A stretch of DNA of 64,000 nt from NCBI GenBank assembly GCA_964016875.1, contig OZ024736.1:43432707-43496706 (forward strand), read 5' to 3'. Shown one piece after another: positions 23,701-37,400 of this stretch (positions within the stretch are counted from its first letter, which is position 1; each line of letters begins with the position of its first letter). Source of the DNA: Fallopia convolvulus (lineage: Eukaryota; Streptophyta; Magnoliopsida; Caryophyllales; Polygonaceae). The notes beneath the pieces are model-generated. The model saw nothing but the letters and a program-made list of their open reading frames with translations. It made no database searches and was not told the DNA's origin. The position numbers and the translations under genes are program-made.

Positions 23701-24345
23701 CATTGCTGAATTTACCCAAAACCAGATTAAAGAATGAAAACTAGCTGGTGCTTTGGACTCCCCTGGCCCTCGCACTCATACAAGTGGTGGTGAAACAAGA
23801 AGAAAGCATACGAAATGGGCTAAACCCAAGATGGACTATATTAAACTGAATTTTGATGGTGCTGTGAATGCAGATGGCGTGGCTTCGTTCGGATTCATCC
23901 TCAGGGACTCTGGTGGCTCCCCCATCCACATTGACGGAGGACTGATTGGTCGACAGTCCGTCCTAATATCCGAGACCATCGCCTTACGCCAGGGACTTCT
24001 CGAGGCCACCAGACGTGGTATTCCCCGGATCCAGATTGAAGGCGATAATTTTCAGCTGGTCAAGGCCGTACTCGGCGACTGGCGCTGCCCGTGGGAGATT
24101 GAGCTGCTGCGTTCGGACATCCACTGTTTGCTTGCCCGGTTCCAGGATTGGAGTATCACTCACATCTATCGGGAGTGCAATTCTGTGGCGGACTTCATCG
24201 CTGGATCTTTCAGACGTGTCTCCTCCTTCCCGCTTGCAGTTGACCCGGGTTTACTTACCCTCATCCGTCAGGATGCTCTAGGGCGACCATTATGATGTTT
24301 GTGGTCACCCTAATTACTTTCCGTATCAAAAAAAATAAAAATAAA
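20737..24345 (+). mobile_element. LINE (L1-type), 5'-truncated, with 16-bp target duplication
   Basis: The element begins within the endonuclease domain and ends in an A-rich tail. It is flanked by a perfect 16-bp direct repeat TAAATTGCATGGTCCT (20721-20736 and 24346-24361). Truncation at the 5' end, an A-rich 3' end and a long target duplication are the signature of target-primed reverse transcription. It contains the C-terminus of endonuclease, reverse transcriptase, a zinc-binding domain and an RNase H domain. Confidence 0.95.
20739..24295 (+). pseudogene. LINE ORF2: endonuclease end, reverse transcriptase, zinc-binding and RNase H domains
   Basis: Frame one (20739-21245) holds the end of an apurinic-type endonuclease (SSDHCPI) and the linker. 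The frame shifts near 21170-21205, and reading continues in a second frame through 23737. There the RT shows FADD near 22251, then the RVT zinc-binding region (GCEACNN...H...C near 23420-23475). A single TGA at 23735-23737 separates this from an in-frame plant-type RNase H domain ending at 24295 (FDGAVN, EGDN, ECNSVADF). So one frameshift and one stop break an otherwise open ORF2. Unusually for older LINE copies, more than 770 codons stay open. Confidence 0.92.
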
Positions 24346-24361
24346 TAAATTGCATGGTCCT

Positions 24362-26846
24362 TGAATTCCTAGTTGTCGCCTCCATCCTATTGGCTGGGAG
24401 TTTGACCTTAATATTAGCTTGCTCGGCCAGCTTTTTTCGATGGCTTTTAGTTTCTTTTTGTCTATCCTTGACGATTTCTACCATTTATCCTTTAATGTCT
24501 TCACAAGTTGCCATCAGAATAACACCTCTTCAAAACAAACCAAGTGGCACAATCGGCCGGCGTTATTCCTCCTTTAGGGTTTAGATGCCATAGAATTGTT
24601 AATTGACTCTATGAGCAAAATTGAAATGCTCTGCAACTTTTATTTAACTCAACGGGCCGAACCGTCAAAACAAAATAATGAATTACTGTATTAAAATTAA
24701 AATCATAATAAATGATGCTTTTAGAAGTGCTGCTACAAAATTTTCTTTTATGCACTTAATTAATTGCCTTTTTATAGTTATCTAATTAATTCAACTGGCT
24801 TTTTCAAGCCTTTAGGCCGGTGGTACTACTAGTTCACGAAATCAAACGTACTTTATACATAAGTTAGATGTTTTTATTTTCAAGCTGAGATCCTTTGGAG
24901 TTTAGAGTACTGTTGATTGGGAAGGAGAATTGATGAATACTTCAGAAGAGAAAGATGCAGATACAATTCAAACAACAAATTTGGAAATTAGAGTGCATAA
25001 TTTCGATCATGCATGGGAATTAAAATGCATGTGAAGTAGCTTGAAAATTTATGTTTAGTTTAAAATATGTAAATGGAGGAATTGGAAAATTATTATTTAG
25101 ACCTCATAGGAAGTAGAACTTACCTACCCCATCATGCATGGTAAGTACACTTCCTATCTTTTGTAGGAAGTATAAATTCCTATGAACTAAATTTCGGTAT
25201 TTATTTTATGAACCAACACAAGCATTGAAGGTATTTCCTATGAAAGTTAAACTTTCTGGGAAATCGATTGTGAACCATATAAATTCATAGAAAGTGCATC
25301 TTACCTATTCTATCGATAAGTGATATTCATAGGATTTGGAGTAAGTTCAAGTTCCTAGATAGGAATTTACTTCTATTTATAATTTTTAAACCAAAACACA
25401 AGAAATACAATAAATTTCTGTGTTAGTTGTACTTCCTGAGAAATAATGTTCGAACCAAACGAGGGCTAGCTAGCCAGCAATGAGGGGGAGAAATATTGAT
25501 GAAGAATTAAATAAATCATATGGACATGTTCAGCAGCCAGCAAGGAGGAGAAGCTTGGCTTGAATATAATCTTTTTTGAGTACTTTTAAGGAGAAAATTA
25601 AAAAAGACTTGATAATATATATATATATAATGATAAGTATTGTTAAGAAAAAAAATACTAAAATGACAAATATTTCTAAACTAATGGGGTAATATTTAGA
25701 ACATTGGATATTTTGTTACAAGTCACAATATCTTAAAAGTACTTAAAAATATTAAAATATTAAAAAACTACTTTTTTTAAAAATGAAACTTGTTATGTAC
25801 AATATTCTTCACTACTCAATATTTTGGTTTCCACCTTATAAATTGTGTGATATATTTTTTGTTTTTTATTTAAAAAATGTTTAAAATACTCGGAATATCA
25901 CTACTGAAGACCCCTTATCGCTAGGTTAAAAATCGGTTTATATAGTTGAGCTTTTGAAACGTTCAATATATAACAAATATTTTCTTTCAAATTTTATTAA
26001 TTCCATTTCCATTTTGATGGGCAAGGTTTTTCAAATCGATCTAACTATATGACTAGAGTTAACTATTTTAATTTTTAAAGCCTAGCTATGAGAACCAAAC
26101 CCTAAACTTTTTTGGTATGAGATTGTTTTAATGGGTGTGTTCAGGTCGCATTAATTAATTAGGGCCAAGGGTTAGATTGGAAGGCAATTAAATGGTGCAA
26201 GTACTGGGCTTATATGATGGGAGAAATTAGGGTTGGGTGCATGCTTCTAGCTAGCTTATTGAAACATCGTATCAATATCGGCCTTATCTTATCCTGATTT
26301 GATAGATGCGTGCCCTCCTTGGACATTTGTTGGAGCCCATATATGCTATTTAATGGACTTGCTTCAATCTTATGGTAATGGAGCATGTTCAGGTTGGAAT
26401 GCGACGGAACAAGATTGTGACTTTAGATAAAATGTAGGCCACACTTGGTTGGCTAGCTTCACTTACACAAAAACAGAGAATTCTTCGACTTCGTTCGTTT
26501 TCATATATATAAGTAAAAATAGTAAATTTGAAGCTTATTGTTCAAGTATGTAGGAGCTAGATAGCAAAGTAATTAAGACCAAGTGATCCATGGTTAATTA
26601 ACACGGATTCCATGATTATTTTGATAATTAAGAAAGAGAATTAGTAAAAGGTGAGGTCAAAGTCCGGTAGGCCAGAACCGCCAGAATACACGGACGGAGG
26701 CGGGACCATCCTAGCGCATATGCACGACATGCTCAACATATAAATCTATAGGGTTCCATCCTAAAACTAATTGACATTAGAATGAGTACCTTAAAAGTAT
26801 ATATAATAGCAGGCAATTGATTCCTCAATTTCCGGATATGAAATAA
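24362..26846. other. Intergenic, no recognised gene
   Basis: AT-rich throughout, with a short AT microsatellite near 25616. Around 25110-25460 the phrase 'aggaagt...acttcct' recurs in both orientations, suggesting a decayed MITE, but I cannot fix its ends. A 76-codon frame at 24354 is not convincing. Confidence 0.5.
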
Positions 26847-27010
26847 TGTAACACCCCAAATCAATTCAGGAATATCACACACCAGTGACCTTGGATTTTA
26901 AGGTCCAAAACCATCTTAGACTAAAAATAAACATGCAAACAAACAACATCCACAAACGATAATTACCTAACCATAAATTCGAATGAAGTCCCAAAGCAGG
27001 TGCATTATTC
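26847..27010 (-). repeat. LTR end fragment related to the solo LTR at 8799
   Basis: TGTAACACCCC followed by CACCAGTGACCT, then GGA.TTTA and GGTCCAAA parallels the first 75 bases of the block at 8799 (CGCCAGTGACCTCGGACTTTA). The similarity fades by about 27000, so only the terminal piece of an old LTR is present. Confidence 0.6.
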
Positions 27011-27324
27011 GAGATATTTAATTTAATATGTTGTGTGCACTTATCTTATAGGATCACATACATTGGTATATTTTACTTGATCTCGGACTTCCAAGGTAAC
27101 TTACTTTAATGAGGATGTGTCACTCGGCACGAACCCCCTGATTCTAGTTAGGTGTTGAACGACTCTTCCCTTATGATGGGAGATGAGCCATGCACCATGA
27201 TCTAATAATATCACTAATGGTGAAAAAATCAATAATATTGTTATAAGGAAGTATTTATGATGACGTGCCCGTAAATACCCCTGCCACTACCAATATTAGC
27301 ATTAATGTAGTATCAATCATTGAT

Positions 27325-29110
27325 TGTCATTTTGATGAAAATACATTCCCAGTCTTAGGAGGAAAAGAAAAGTGTGGATCCACGTGTGAAAGAAATCACA
27401 TGGAATGCAACAACATTATCTCATATTGATCGAAGAACAAAAATGTGTGAACAAAAGTACAACGGATCAATCATTTACAAAATATTGTAAACTAGTTACC
27501 AAATGCATTTAATTTACTGATACAAAGAAGGTAACTAAATCACATATACATGTAGAAAATTCCCCTGCAAGAATTGAAATACCAATTGGATTGCCAGATT
27601 CATCCATCGCAAGTGAGTCTACAACACACTGAAAGCGTGGTAGACCATTAGGTTCAAAACATTTGAATTCGAGAACGGCAAAGAACCAAAATGGTATAGC
27701 AGGAGGAGCCACAATGGATCATGATAATGATGATAAAAGCAAAGATATTGAAAATGAGAATACCTCAATAGAAGGTGATATTTTGGACAAAAATAATGAT
27801 AGCGACAATTTTGAATTTTCAATAAACTATATGTCCACATGCACACAATGGAATCGAAAGGATGTGTTTGTCGATGGTGTATTTTCCTACTCAGTGGATA
27901 GTAATATTATAATTGAAGATAATAATTTTGAGCCAAAATCAGTCAATGGAGAAAAGATTGGCCAAAATGGAAAGAGGTTATTCAGGCATAAGTGAAATCA
28001 CTCGAAAAGCTAGGTCTTTGGACTAGTAGTGTGTAAGCCAAATGGTGTGAAACTAATCGGCTATAAATAGGTCTTCGAACGCAAACAAAATTGTAAGATA
28101 TAAAGCAAGACTTATAACACAAGGTTTTTCTCAGATCCATGGAATTGATTATGAAGAAACATACTATTCGGTAGTTAATGCAACTACATTGATATTCCTA
28201 ATTAGCCTAACCTTCTTTGAAAAATTTCAAATGCGCCTCATGGATGTCATTACCGCACATTTATATGGATCACTTGATACAAACATCTACATGTGTGTCC
28301 CAGAAGGACTCAAGCTGCTTGAGGCCAATAGTTGTGGACCTCGAGAAATATTTTCCCTAAAACTGAGAACTCGTTGTATAGATTAAACAATTTGTGTGAA
28401 TGTGGTACAACCGCCTTAGTGTATACCTTATGAAAGAGGAATACAAGAACAACACCATTTGTCTGTGTATTTTCATTAAATGATCTAAAAAGGGATTAGC
28501 TATTATAGCAATTTATGTTGACGATTTAAACATAGTCAAAACTAACGAACTCCAAGATATTGCGAAGTATTTGATGAAAATATTCGATATGAAAGATCTC
28601 AAACAAACAAAGCTCTGTCTTGGCTTACAAATTAAATTGAGCACTTAACAAACGGAATCTTTATCCCTCAACCTAATTATACTAAGAAAATTCTTAAAAG
28701 ATTTGACATGGACAAAGTACACCCTTTGAGCTCTCTCATGGAAGTTCGATTCCTAAATGTATAAAAGGATCAATTTTGTCCCTGAAAAGAGGATGAAGAG
28801 GTTCTTGGTTCTAAGGTGTCATATTTAAGTACAATTGATGTTTTAATGTACTTAACTGACAATACGAGGTCAGATAATGCTTTTGCAGTAAAATTGTTAT
28901 TCAGGTACAACACTGCACCCACAAGGAGATATTGGAACGGAATCAAACATATATTCCGGTGGCATACGTGATCTTGGATTATATTATTGTAACCAAAGGG
29001 ATGAAACTTTAATTGGATATGTAGATACAAGGTACTTGTCTTACCCACACAAAGCCAAATCAAGAGTGGGTTGGCACATATTTTGGTGGTGGAATTTTAC
29101 TTGCTTGCAT
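27325..29110 (+). pseudogene. Decayed Ty1/copia pol remnant
   Basis: Translating across several frames gives copia landmarks in order: a linker with 'KRGRPLGSK' near 27625, the start of RT (GYK.VFERKQN near 28062), the 'TAHLYGSLD' region near 28252, YVDD near 28517, and RNase H (GYVDTRYLSYP near 29018). Stops and frameshifts are frequent. The sequence differs from the element at 1-4969 and belongs to another copia lineage. The piece begins after an LTR fragment of a gypsy-type element, so it is nested debris. Confidence 0.85.
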
Positions 29111-29224
29111 GGTGGATCGAGTTGTTTCGGGTGAAGTCGAAGGTGTGTGGTTCTTGATAACAGACCAAACTAGGGGCGGGTTAGGGTCCGCTTCAGCCCA
29201 CCCCAGACTAAAAAAATAATGAGA

Positions 29225-29800
29225 AATTGCACCATCCAGATTGTCGACCAATCAGTTTTCGGTCAAAGTGGATGGGGGAGCCACCAGAGTCCCCAAGGAT
29301 GAATCTGAAAAAGGCCACGCCATCCGAGCAAACTACATCATCAAAATTCAACTTAATAAAGTTCCTCTTGGGTTTTGCCCACTTAGCAAACTTTCTCCCT
29401 TCCCTTACTCTCGCGGTATAAGGGAGAGAGTTAGTTTTTGGATTTCATGCAAGTTTCCATTCTTTAACTTGGTTTCGAATAAACTCGCTGAGGTTCCCAA
29501 CATGATTCGGGTTTTGGCCGTTATCGTTATAAAAAATTCTCTTATTTCTAGAGAACCATAGGCTCCATCAGGCGTTTGTGAGGAGTTCCATCTCCTTTTT
29601 TTGCCATTGCCCTAATTTCATCAAGGACTTGGTGCGGTTTTTTGTTGTCAGGTAATACCTAATCGACAATCCAAAGTAGTTTTAGGCTTAAAGAATTAAG
29701 GATCGCCCTGGTAAGTGGGTATGATAGTAAGATATGGTTAGTGTCTTTAAACCGGTTGTTGTAGGTTTCACAACCTACAACAATTCTTCATTTTGGGGAG
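29225..29800 (-). pseudogene. LINE 3' remnant: RNase H domain, minus strand
   Basis: On the minus strand the sequence aligns with the LINE at 20737: the region after its zinc-binding domain (DTNHILLSYPL) and the RNase H start (KWAKPK...IKLNFD, GDSGGSPIHFD). It is interrupted by stops and frameshifts. It is the same family as the LINE at 20737-24345 but an older, more diverged copy, ending within the RNase H domain at its 3' side. Confidence 0.85.
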
Positions 29801-31470
29801 ATCGATGTTGAACTTATTGATCCATTACAAGTTATTATGGTTCCCTTTAAACCGGTGGGCTGGAAATAATACATGAAATCCGGAGAAGCATATGATTAGT
29901 ATAAAATTGATCCCTTTTTTCACAGTATGTAAAAGGGCATGCATTTGACATTGCCATGATGGGTCAAATATATGATCGAGAAAGTTTACAACAAAAGTAA
30001 GGATGTATGATTAGTATACGCACTACTAAGTACTAACTAATCATAATTCATGACACATAAATTGTGACATGATGCATGTGCCACTAGTCCATCTCGTTGG
30101 CTTTCATGAAATTAAATGCAATATTAGGCACGTAATTTTACTGTTTACATTCATGAATTCAACAAGGGTCATTCATCGACCTTTTTAACTCTTTCTTTAA
30201 TTTGAAGCACGCGCGTACGTATACAAGGGTCAACCGGGCCACTTTAGATTGTATGATTAAAGTGTTGCATTTGATTTTCTGTATGTGGCCCCTTTTTAAC
30301 CTATCTTTTGTAATCGCCTGCAGGGGGGCTTTGTATTTTTGTTGGGGTAATTTTAGTAAAACTTACTATAATCTTTGATGGTGCCACTTTCTGAATTGAC
30401 AAATATTGACTTGTCACATCTATCTATTTTCAATCCCACATAACGTCGATACCACATATCAACTAAAATGGCGGAAGTAGATCTTCGCATGTCTTATGTA
30501 GCTATAATTACAAAAATTAGAAAGTATTCAGATATGTGTATAGTTTTTTTTGTACAAGTTAAAATTTATAAGAATATTTAAACATTATTTTAACTTAATA
30601 AATAAAAAAAAAACAATTTTCTTTTTGTACCATGTCATGAACTCTCATATTACATCTTCATAAATTAATAAAACAAGTGTATTTTATTAGGAGAAACCTA
30701 ATTGAAAATGATTTTACAATAACAAATTGACGATGAATTGACTTTGGAAGCCTCACTAGACATCAATTCCACATATTGAGCCGGTGCAAAATTTCTATTT
30801 CACTTGTGTTCCACTTCATGTGTGCGCTATTTCAAACACTTGTATACATATATGTACAAATTTTTAGCTTAAAACACAGTAGAATTGATAGAAACCATTG
30901 AAGTACACCTAATTCAAAAAGCGCACATGAAAGTTCTCTGAAGAAATGCCTCCCAATTTGGATAGACAGAAAAATTGGATAGTGGGGGCGTTCAAATGAG
31001 AGTTCTTGAAGCTCCACCTTCACAAGAAACCACTATTTATAAATGGGAAAACTCACGTATATATATACAAATGAGAGTTCTTGAAGTCCAATTCCCCTGC
31101 TAGATACGTTTTAAATTGGCGATTTGAAGTCAAATTTTTTTATTAGGTGGGAGAAGATGCAGTTTTGCCGAGTGCAGCTCCAAAGAGATTCATGACTGGA
31201 ATTTATTATACCAGAATCTAGCTCAAAGGAAAATCAATACTCATCATACACAAGCAAACTCCGAAATCTGATGCCATCCGCGATAACAGTAGGAGAGACT
31301 CACCATCTATACAGGCTCATGTCACAGGTTGTTCACTCGGTTGTGTTGTAAGTAATACTAAGAAAAACAAGCAACTTATATTAACATTCAGCAACATAGA
31401 ACAGAAAGAATACACACACCTAAAGCCGGAAGCACAACAGTTGATCTACACAAGGAACCGAGACAGAAAG
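29801..31470. other. Intergenic, downstream of the SEC8 pseudogene
   Basis: No gene. Contains a 130-bp block (30627-30759) that recurs at 56041. The short frames are not supported. Positions 31150-31470 may hold the old 3' untranslated region of SEC8. Confidence 0.5.
30627..30759. repeat. Dispersed repeat, copy 1 (copy 2 at 56041)
   Basis: From GTACCATGT to GACTTTGGAAGCC.CACTAG the sequence matches 56041-56189 in the same orientation, with scattered substitutions and short indels. Non-coding. No inverted ends or target duplication could be fixed. Confidence 0.8.
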
Positions 31471-34400
31471 CTACTGGGACACAATTTCTGACAATCTCAT
31501 CTGTGCATCGTCTGGAATTTCCCTCCCGGGTCCTCGACATCCAACAGGCTAACGTACCTAGCAAACAATCAACGTTTTTAGTCAGTCTTGCAAGATTTTT
31601 TGTGAGAATTAGTGCCTGTTGGGATGTGCATTATATAGCATCTTGTATGCATTATTTAGCCAAAAAAAAAATGCTACTTGGTAACCCCAGAATATAAATT
31701 TATATTACATTGATCACCTATGGGTGGAAAAAAAACTCAAAGCATTTTAAATCAAAACAAACCCTAGAGACTTTTTTTGAGAAAACTTTCGTGTTCTGCA
31801 ATGAACGCCAGTAGTGCCTGCAGAGGAGAGAAATGGGGAAAAATGATGGGAGAGCAGGAAAAAAAATTAAACATTGAATTGGGAAAAAAGAAACGGAAAA
31901 AGGGGAAAGGATAGAAGTGGAGAATTACATCAAATGGCATGTTTAAGGAGTTCATAGTAAGTCCTAACACGGTCCAAACTTAGTTGAACGCCCTCACTGT
32001 CAATGGTTGGAAGAGCAGCAAGCGCCTGTTATTGCAAATTAGTTGCTTAGAACATCTATAAGAATGAAAAACTAGAATGGTAAAAGAAAATACTTAAACA
32101 TGGGCACTTGTTAACAATCATTCAACAATGCATTGTTTAAATTATAAACTTCAATTCAGGTGGACTTAGTTCATAGATGGCCACTTTTTTACATGAAAAA
32201 CCACGATGGTCATGCAAGAGTACACCTATAGAATCCGTAACCAAGGAATATTCGTGTTTTGGCCTATATGTCAACTGGAATGAAAATGGACCCTATATTG
32301 ATGTCCATCTAGGCTGAAAGTGAAAGATAAAATCAAATATATTGATAAAGATTGCAATTGATAATTCTTAATTTCAGAATCAGGACCAACCTGTTCCAAA
32401 GCTATAGAGTTGCGGCATATTTGTTGGACCCGATAAGGTTAATTTCTTTCATCTCAGCCAAGGCCTGCCAGAAGAGTGATATATGGTATAGTAAATATCG
32501 CAGAGGAAGCCTGCAAGGCTATACCATCTCACAAGATATATGGACATAAAAACAAAACCTTAATTGATGCATTTGATGCAACACTACATATTCCACCAAA
32601 CACATAGCTTTGTTTTGCGCCGGCAACAAAAGGAGCAATCCCTTCATCTCTCCTTGTTATCTGTATGAATGTAAGTCAAAATGTTAAGAAAATCCTAATC
32701 CTACTTTTAATATGATACCTGAATTAGAATCACATTGCAAACAGCATCAAGAAAAGTATTCTGTGTAATGTAAAAATCGGTTCTTCCCAGCAATAAATTG
32801 CTAAATATTCTGCACGATATAATGTTGTTGATTTTCACGCTGCAATCCAAGTGCAAGGTCACCAAAAAACAGAAATATAGAGCTATCACGTATTAGTGAA
32901 ACTATTCAGAATGTTCATGCTCCACTTAAAAATGACAAGTTAATTACAGCACAAGCAGCATGTTAAAAAGCAAACACAATAACACTTAATTGTCAGCAAA
33001 ATTCTAGTTCAATAAAATTAATATCTAATAACTACTTTTACCGTGAGACAACATATTAATCAATTCACTGAACTGAAAAATGGATCAAACATATTTCTGT
33101 CCAAGATAATGCTAGTTGACTTTTCCTCTAGTATCTAAATGGCAGTAACAGAAACTCTAGGAATAGTGCGTTACTTGACAAGACCTGTGATTCACAAGCT
33201 TTAAAAAATAATTCTCATGTTTCATATACAACTATGATAGCATTCTGATGAATCAATGAACAATTGAGATGAGAAACCACCTGAGCCATAAGTGAAATAA
33301 TAAAATCATCAGGCTCCTCTGCATCTTGATCATCCATATACTCTCTACTTGTCATTTCCTGTTAAAGAATCATTCACATTATAGTACAAAAGATAACAAT
33401 ACAAAACCACCACAAACAATGACTTAATTTTATTTCAGCCTTAAAAAGGCCAAAACAGCGCAAGTTTTATACTAATATCTATAAATACCTGCATATGAAA
33501 AACTGTCTCCAACTGCATTTCCATCCGTAAAACCTTCAGGTGATCAATACCCAGTTTCCTGTAGTCACTAGCAAATGATACTAGATCCTTTTCAGATGTT
33601 TCCTTAAGATCAGTAGTTTTCTGTTTGTTGCCTGTCTCGTCTATTTGCTTGCATACAGCTGAGAATGTTTCTGCAATCCTGTATGCCAAAAAATAGAAGC
33701 GTACTCCATAAAGATTTTTTTCTAGGTGCAAGTAACAGCCCAAAAAACAGCAAAATATGATGATCTAGTATAGTGCATAAGATTATGAAGTAACATCAAG
33801 CATATAATGGTTTATGATATGTCCTATATGACTGTCTCGGTATGGAACGACTGAACGAGAAAAAAAAAGAGATCACAATTCATTCTATAGGAAAGAAGGA
33901 GAAACCCAAAATATTAAGAAAATGGAAATATTGGCATGAAAATTATCCACAGATGTGATTTTATTTTCCAAAAAATACATGTGATTTAACATAGCCGTTT
34001 TAAGGTTTCCACTAACTATGGCAATTACTCAACCTTGCTACTGTTGGATGTCTCCGTAATTGTAAGATCCAAGCTTTACAAGCAAAATCATTCAGGGTAT
34101 GACTTCATCACTAAACAAGATGAACTGACCTTTCAACTGAATCAGCAACATACTCCAGTGAGTCACTTAATGATGCCAGCAATATCAGCTTGTTGTCATC
34201 ACATATTAGATTTTCCTGGATGAACAAAATATAGTGTCCACATAAAGGTCTTTTAATGTTATACAAATCATGAATGAGAAACCATTTGGTAAGAAGAAAA
34301 CGTAAATAGTGCATTCGCTAAAGATCCAAGCAGAAGAGGGAAGGCAACGAAGTTATTACTTCATCATAAACTAGACCTACATTCTTTAATACTCATTTTT

Positions 34401-37400
34401 CGATTATTCTTAAATTTTAAATCCTTTCTTAATTTGGGGTGAAAACATTCCCTACATAGAACCAAAATGCACTGCATCACAGCTTATTATGGAGCCATTG
34501 TTAGAGAACCTTGAGCGGTGAAAGCAAACAGCTTATTTCAAGAATAAATTTCAAAATATGAGTTGTAGCTTTGCTATCACAGAACCATACCTGCTTAATT
34601 GGACGCAGACTCAACAGCAGATCACTCATTTGTGAGTCAACCTCTATGCTCTCGGCATCAGAAGCAGTGTTGTTCACATTTGAATGAGCTAAAGAATTTG
34701 GTAAGCATGAACTGGAAGGATCACGCCGCATCAAGCTTTCAACATCATGCCTTCCAATTAGCATGTATGACTGCTTCTCCAGAACTGCCTGAGACAATAA
34801 GGACAAGAAAGTTAAGTAAATTGCAGCAACATAGCATCTGACAAACAGTAAAATGTTTACATACAGCGGAACAGTTTAATGGATCTTGTCCAGGCCCTAG
34901 CTGAATTGCAGTAAAAGCAACTTTGCAAAAGACATGCATGAACATAAAAAACTTCTCAATTATATTTAGGTTGTTGCATGCTCTCAGTCTCTCACTATGA
35001 ATAAAATGAAGCACTTGCAATAAACTCTAATTTATGCATACACACTTCAAAATGTTACTGCTCAAGTGATTTACTACTTTTACCCCAAGTACACGTGAAA
35101 AGATCAGCAATCTGTTTTAAAGATCATAATATAGGGAGTTGTAAATATGTAGAATTGTATTTTATAGGCTAGGAGAAAAGAAAAATCCAAACCTCCATAT
35201 ATGAAGTACGGCATCTTTCATAAGCTCGTTCAAGGAATGTTTGTACATATTTCACAAGCTCAGCAGCATACTTAGGCATTGCTTGGGCCCATCCAAGCAC
35301 CTATTGACACAACCAAGTTCATAAAAATGTTTCAGAACAGCATTATCGAGCACTATGATACAAAAGAAGTAAGACACAGGTGGGCACTAGCAAAAATTTA
35401 CCTCCTTTGTTAAAAGATCTATAGCCAACAGTCCTTGCAGGATAGGACGTCCCTTCTCAACATAGGGGTTGTAGCAAGCAGAAGAATGTGCACGTGGGCG
35501 AAATGCAGCAGGACCTGCAACAAGACAAAGGAAAAATGCATGTGAAAAACAATTTTAAAATATAAAAGAGCTATATGTCCCAAACAGTACAAAAAAGATA
35601 CATTCTTCAAGCAAAGTCAAATCTTCCAGATCTCAATTCCACTCGCAAGCTATCTCCCTCTATTTTTAAATCAAATCAGGTCGCTGAGTCTCTCTCTTCA
35701 TTCTAGCTCTTTTTTTACTGATATCAATGACTAGAGACGTGTAGAGCATTCTAAAAATACTCAAAGTTGGCGTAGACTAAGTAACTCTTTTAGACTCGAT
35801 CATTTCAGCTTCCTCTCTTAGAATATCTGCTATTGTGCATCCTCTTTTGTTTTAGGACATTTAATTTGTAGAGTTTATCAGGATAACAAAGAAAGTTAAT
35901 TCCTAATACGATTTGAACTTTCTGGTGCCTTGAAATATAATATTAAGCTTCTATATTTGAGAAGAGTAATCACAGAAATTGTTGGTTTCACACGGAGACT
36001 AACTGTGAAAGTATCATGCAATTTTCTTAACACTAACCAGCTTAACTATCGCTGCCTATACACCATCACTGATTTATATAACTCTTAATGTCTACAGCAA
36101 ATGGATCACGATGAACAACACCACTGAATGTAGAATTGGTGGAGCCACCAAAATGCAAACAGAAGATATATAGCTAACCTTCCAGCAATGGTGCCAGGCT
36201 TATGCAATCTATCTAATCGTGTTCGGCGAGATAGTGGCTGCAAATCATTCCTTGAGAGTGCAGCCGATGTTGATGGAACTTCATCATCCATTTCAAGTAT
36301 GCTTGCTGAAGTTGAGCTTCAACCAGTATAAGTCAGAATAAAAGCATAAATATATGAAGAAACTGATCTCCAGTCTTACAACCAAATCAATTTAACAGCT
36401 GTTCATCTTGCATCTCCATCACCGGAAATGAAGAGAATAAGAATGTAAGTTTTTAATCAAGGAAAACGATAAGAGCCTCTTTATGGGTGCATGTTATGGG
36501 GGGAGTTAGTGCAATCTTGGATTAACAGCTCCATCTTAAAAGGGGCATGTTGGGGTGAGATGATACCTATATTCTCCTTTGTTATAGAGATGATTGTGCA
36601 AGTCATCCAGAACTTTATAGAAGAGAACTGATCGCAATTTGCTCAATTCAGATTTCACATCTTGCAGAGCGCCAACCTAGGCATCGTAGGACACGTGCAT
36701 GAGACAAAGGATGAATTGCCAAATTTCATTGGAAATACAGAACCGCTTGTAAACAAGAAAGAGAGGATCCAACCTAAATTAAGAAACTAAATATAAGTAG
36801 ACAATAAAGTTCAACAGCTAGTACTTCAAAAGTAGTCATTCTTAATCAATTACAAAGTGACTGAAATGTACTTTTGGTTCTATTCGGTGGAGGATAACTT
36901 GTCAAGTATGTACTATAAAACGACAATTGTATTAAATCAGATTAAGTAGTAGCGCATGAAAGAAAGCACAGCCAAACAGATTCCAGTCAAGAATTTAACA
37001 GCATCAGAGCAACAAAAAGTAACATCTTCAAACGACAGAATGTCAAAATAACAACCCACCCCGCAAGGACATGAATGAAAACATTTTATGTTGTTACTTT
37101 TGTATGCCACAAAGATCTATTTCTAGCACTGCAGGGTAATAACTTGAAAAAAGAACATGTCAAACTGTCAAAGATAGAGTAAATTGCACAAAACCATCAT
37201 TACTTATTAAAATTAACCATATTATATAATTTATATTGAGAGAATGTTTAGGACAGAAACATCAAGCTTCGGATCAACGTCCCCAGAAGCAAGGTATGTC
37301 AACATGTCATGCATAAAAATACATATACAAACAAATAAAGAGTAAAAGAAAAAAGACCAACCGTCTGAAGACCCTCTCTTTCAAGCATCAATGCTGAATG

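Noticed and set aside
32707..32889. An extra SEC8 exon in a 60-codon reverse frame
   Set aside because: The expected next SEC8 segment is found at 32660-32559 with proper splice sites; this stretch is intron.
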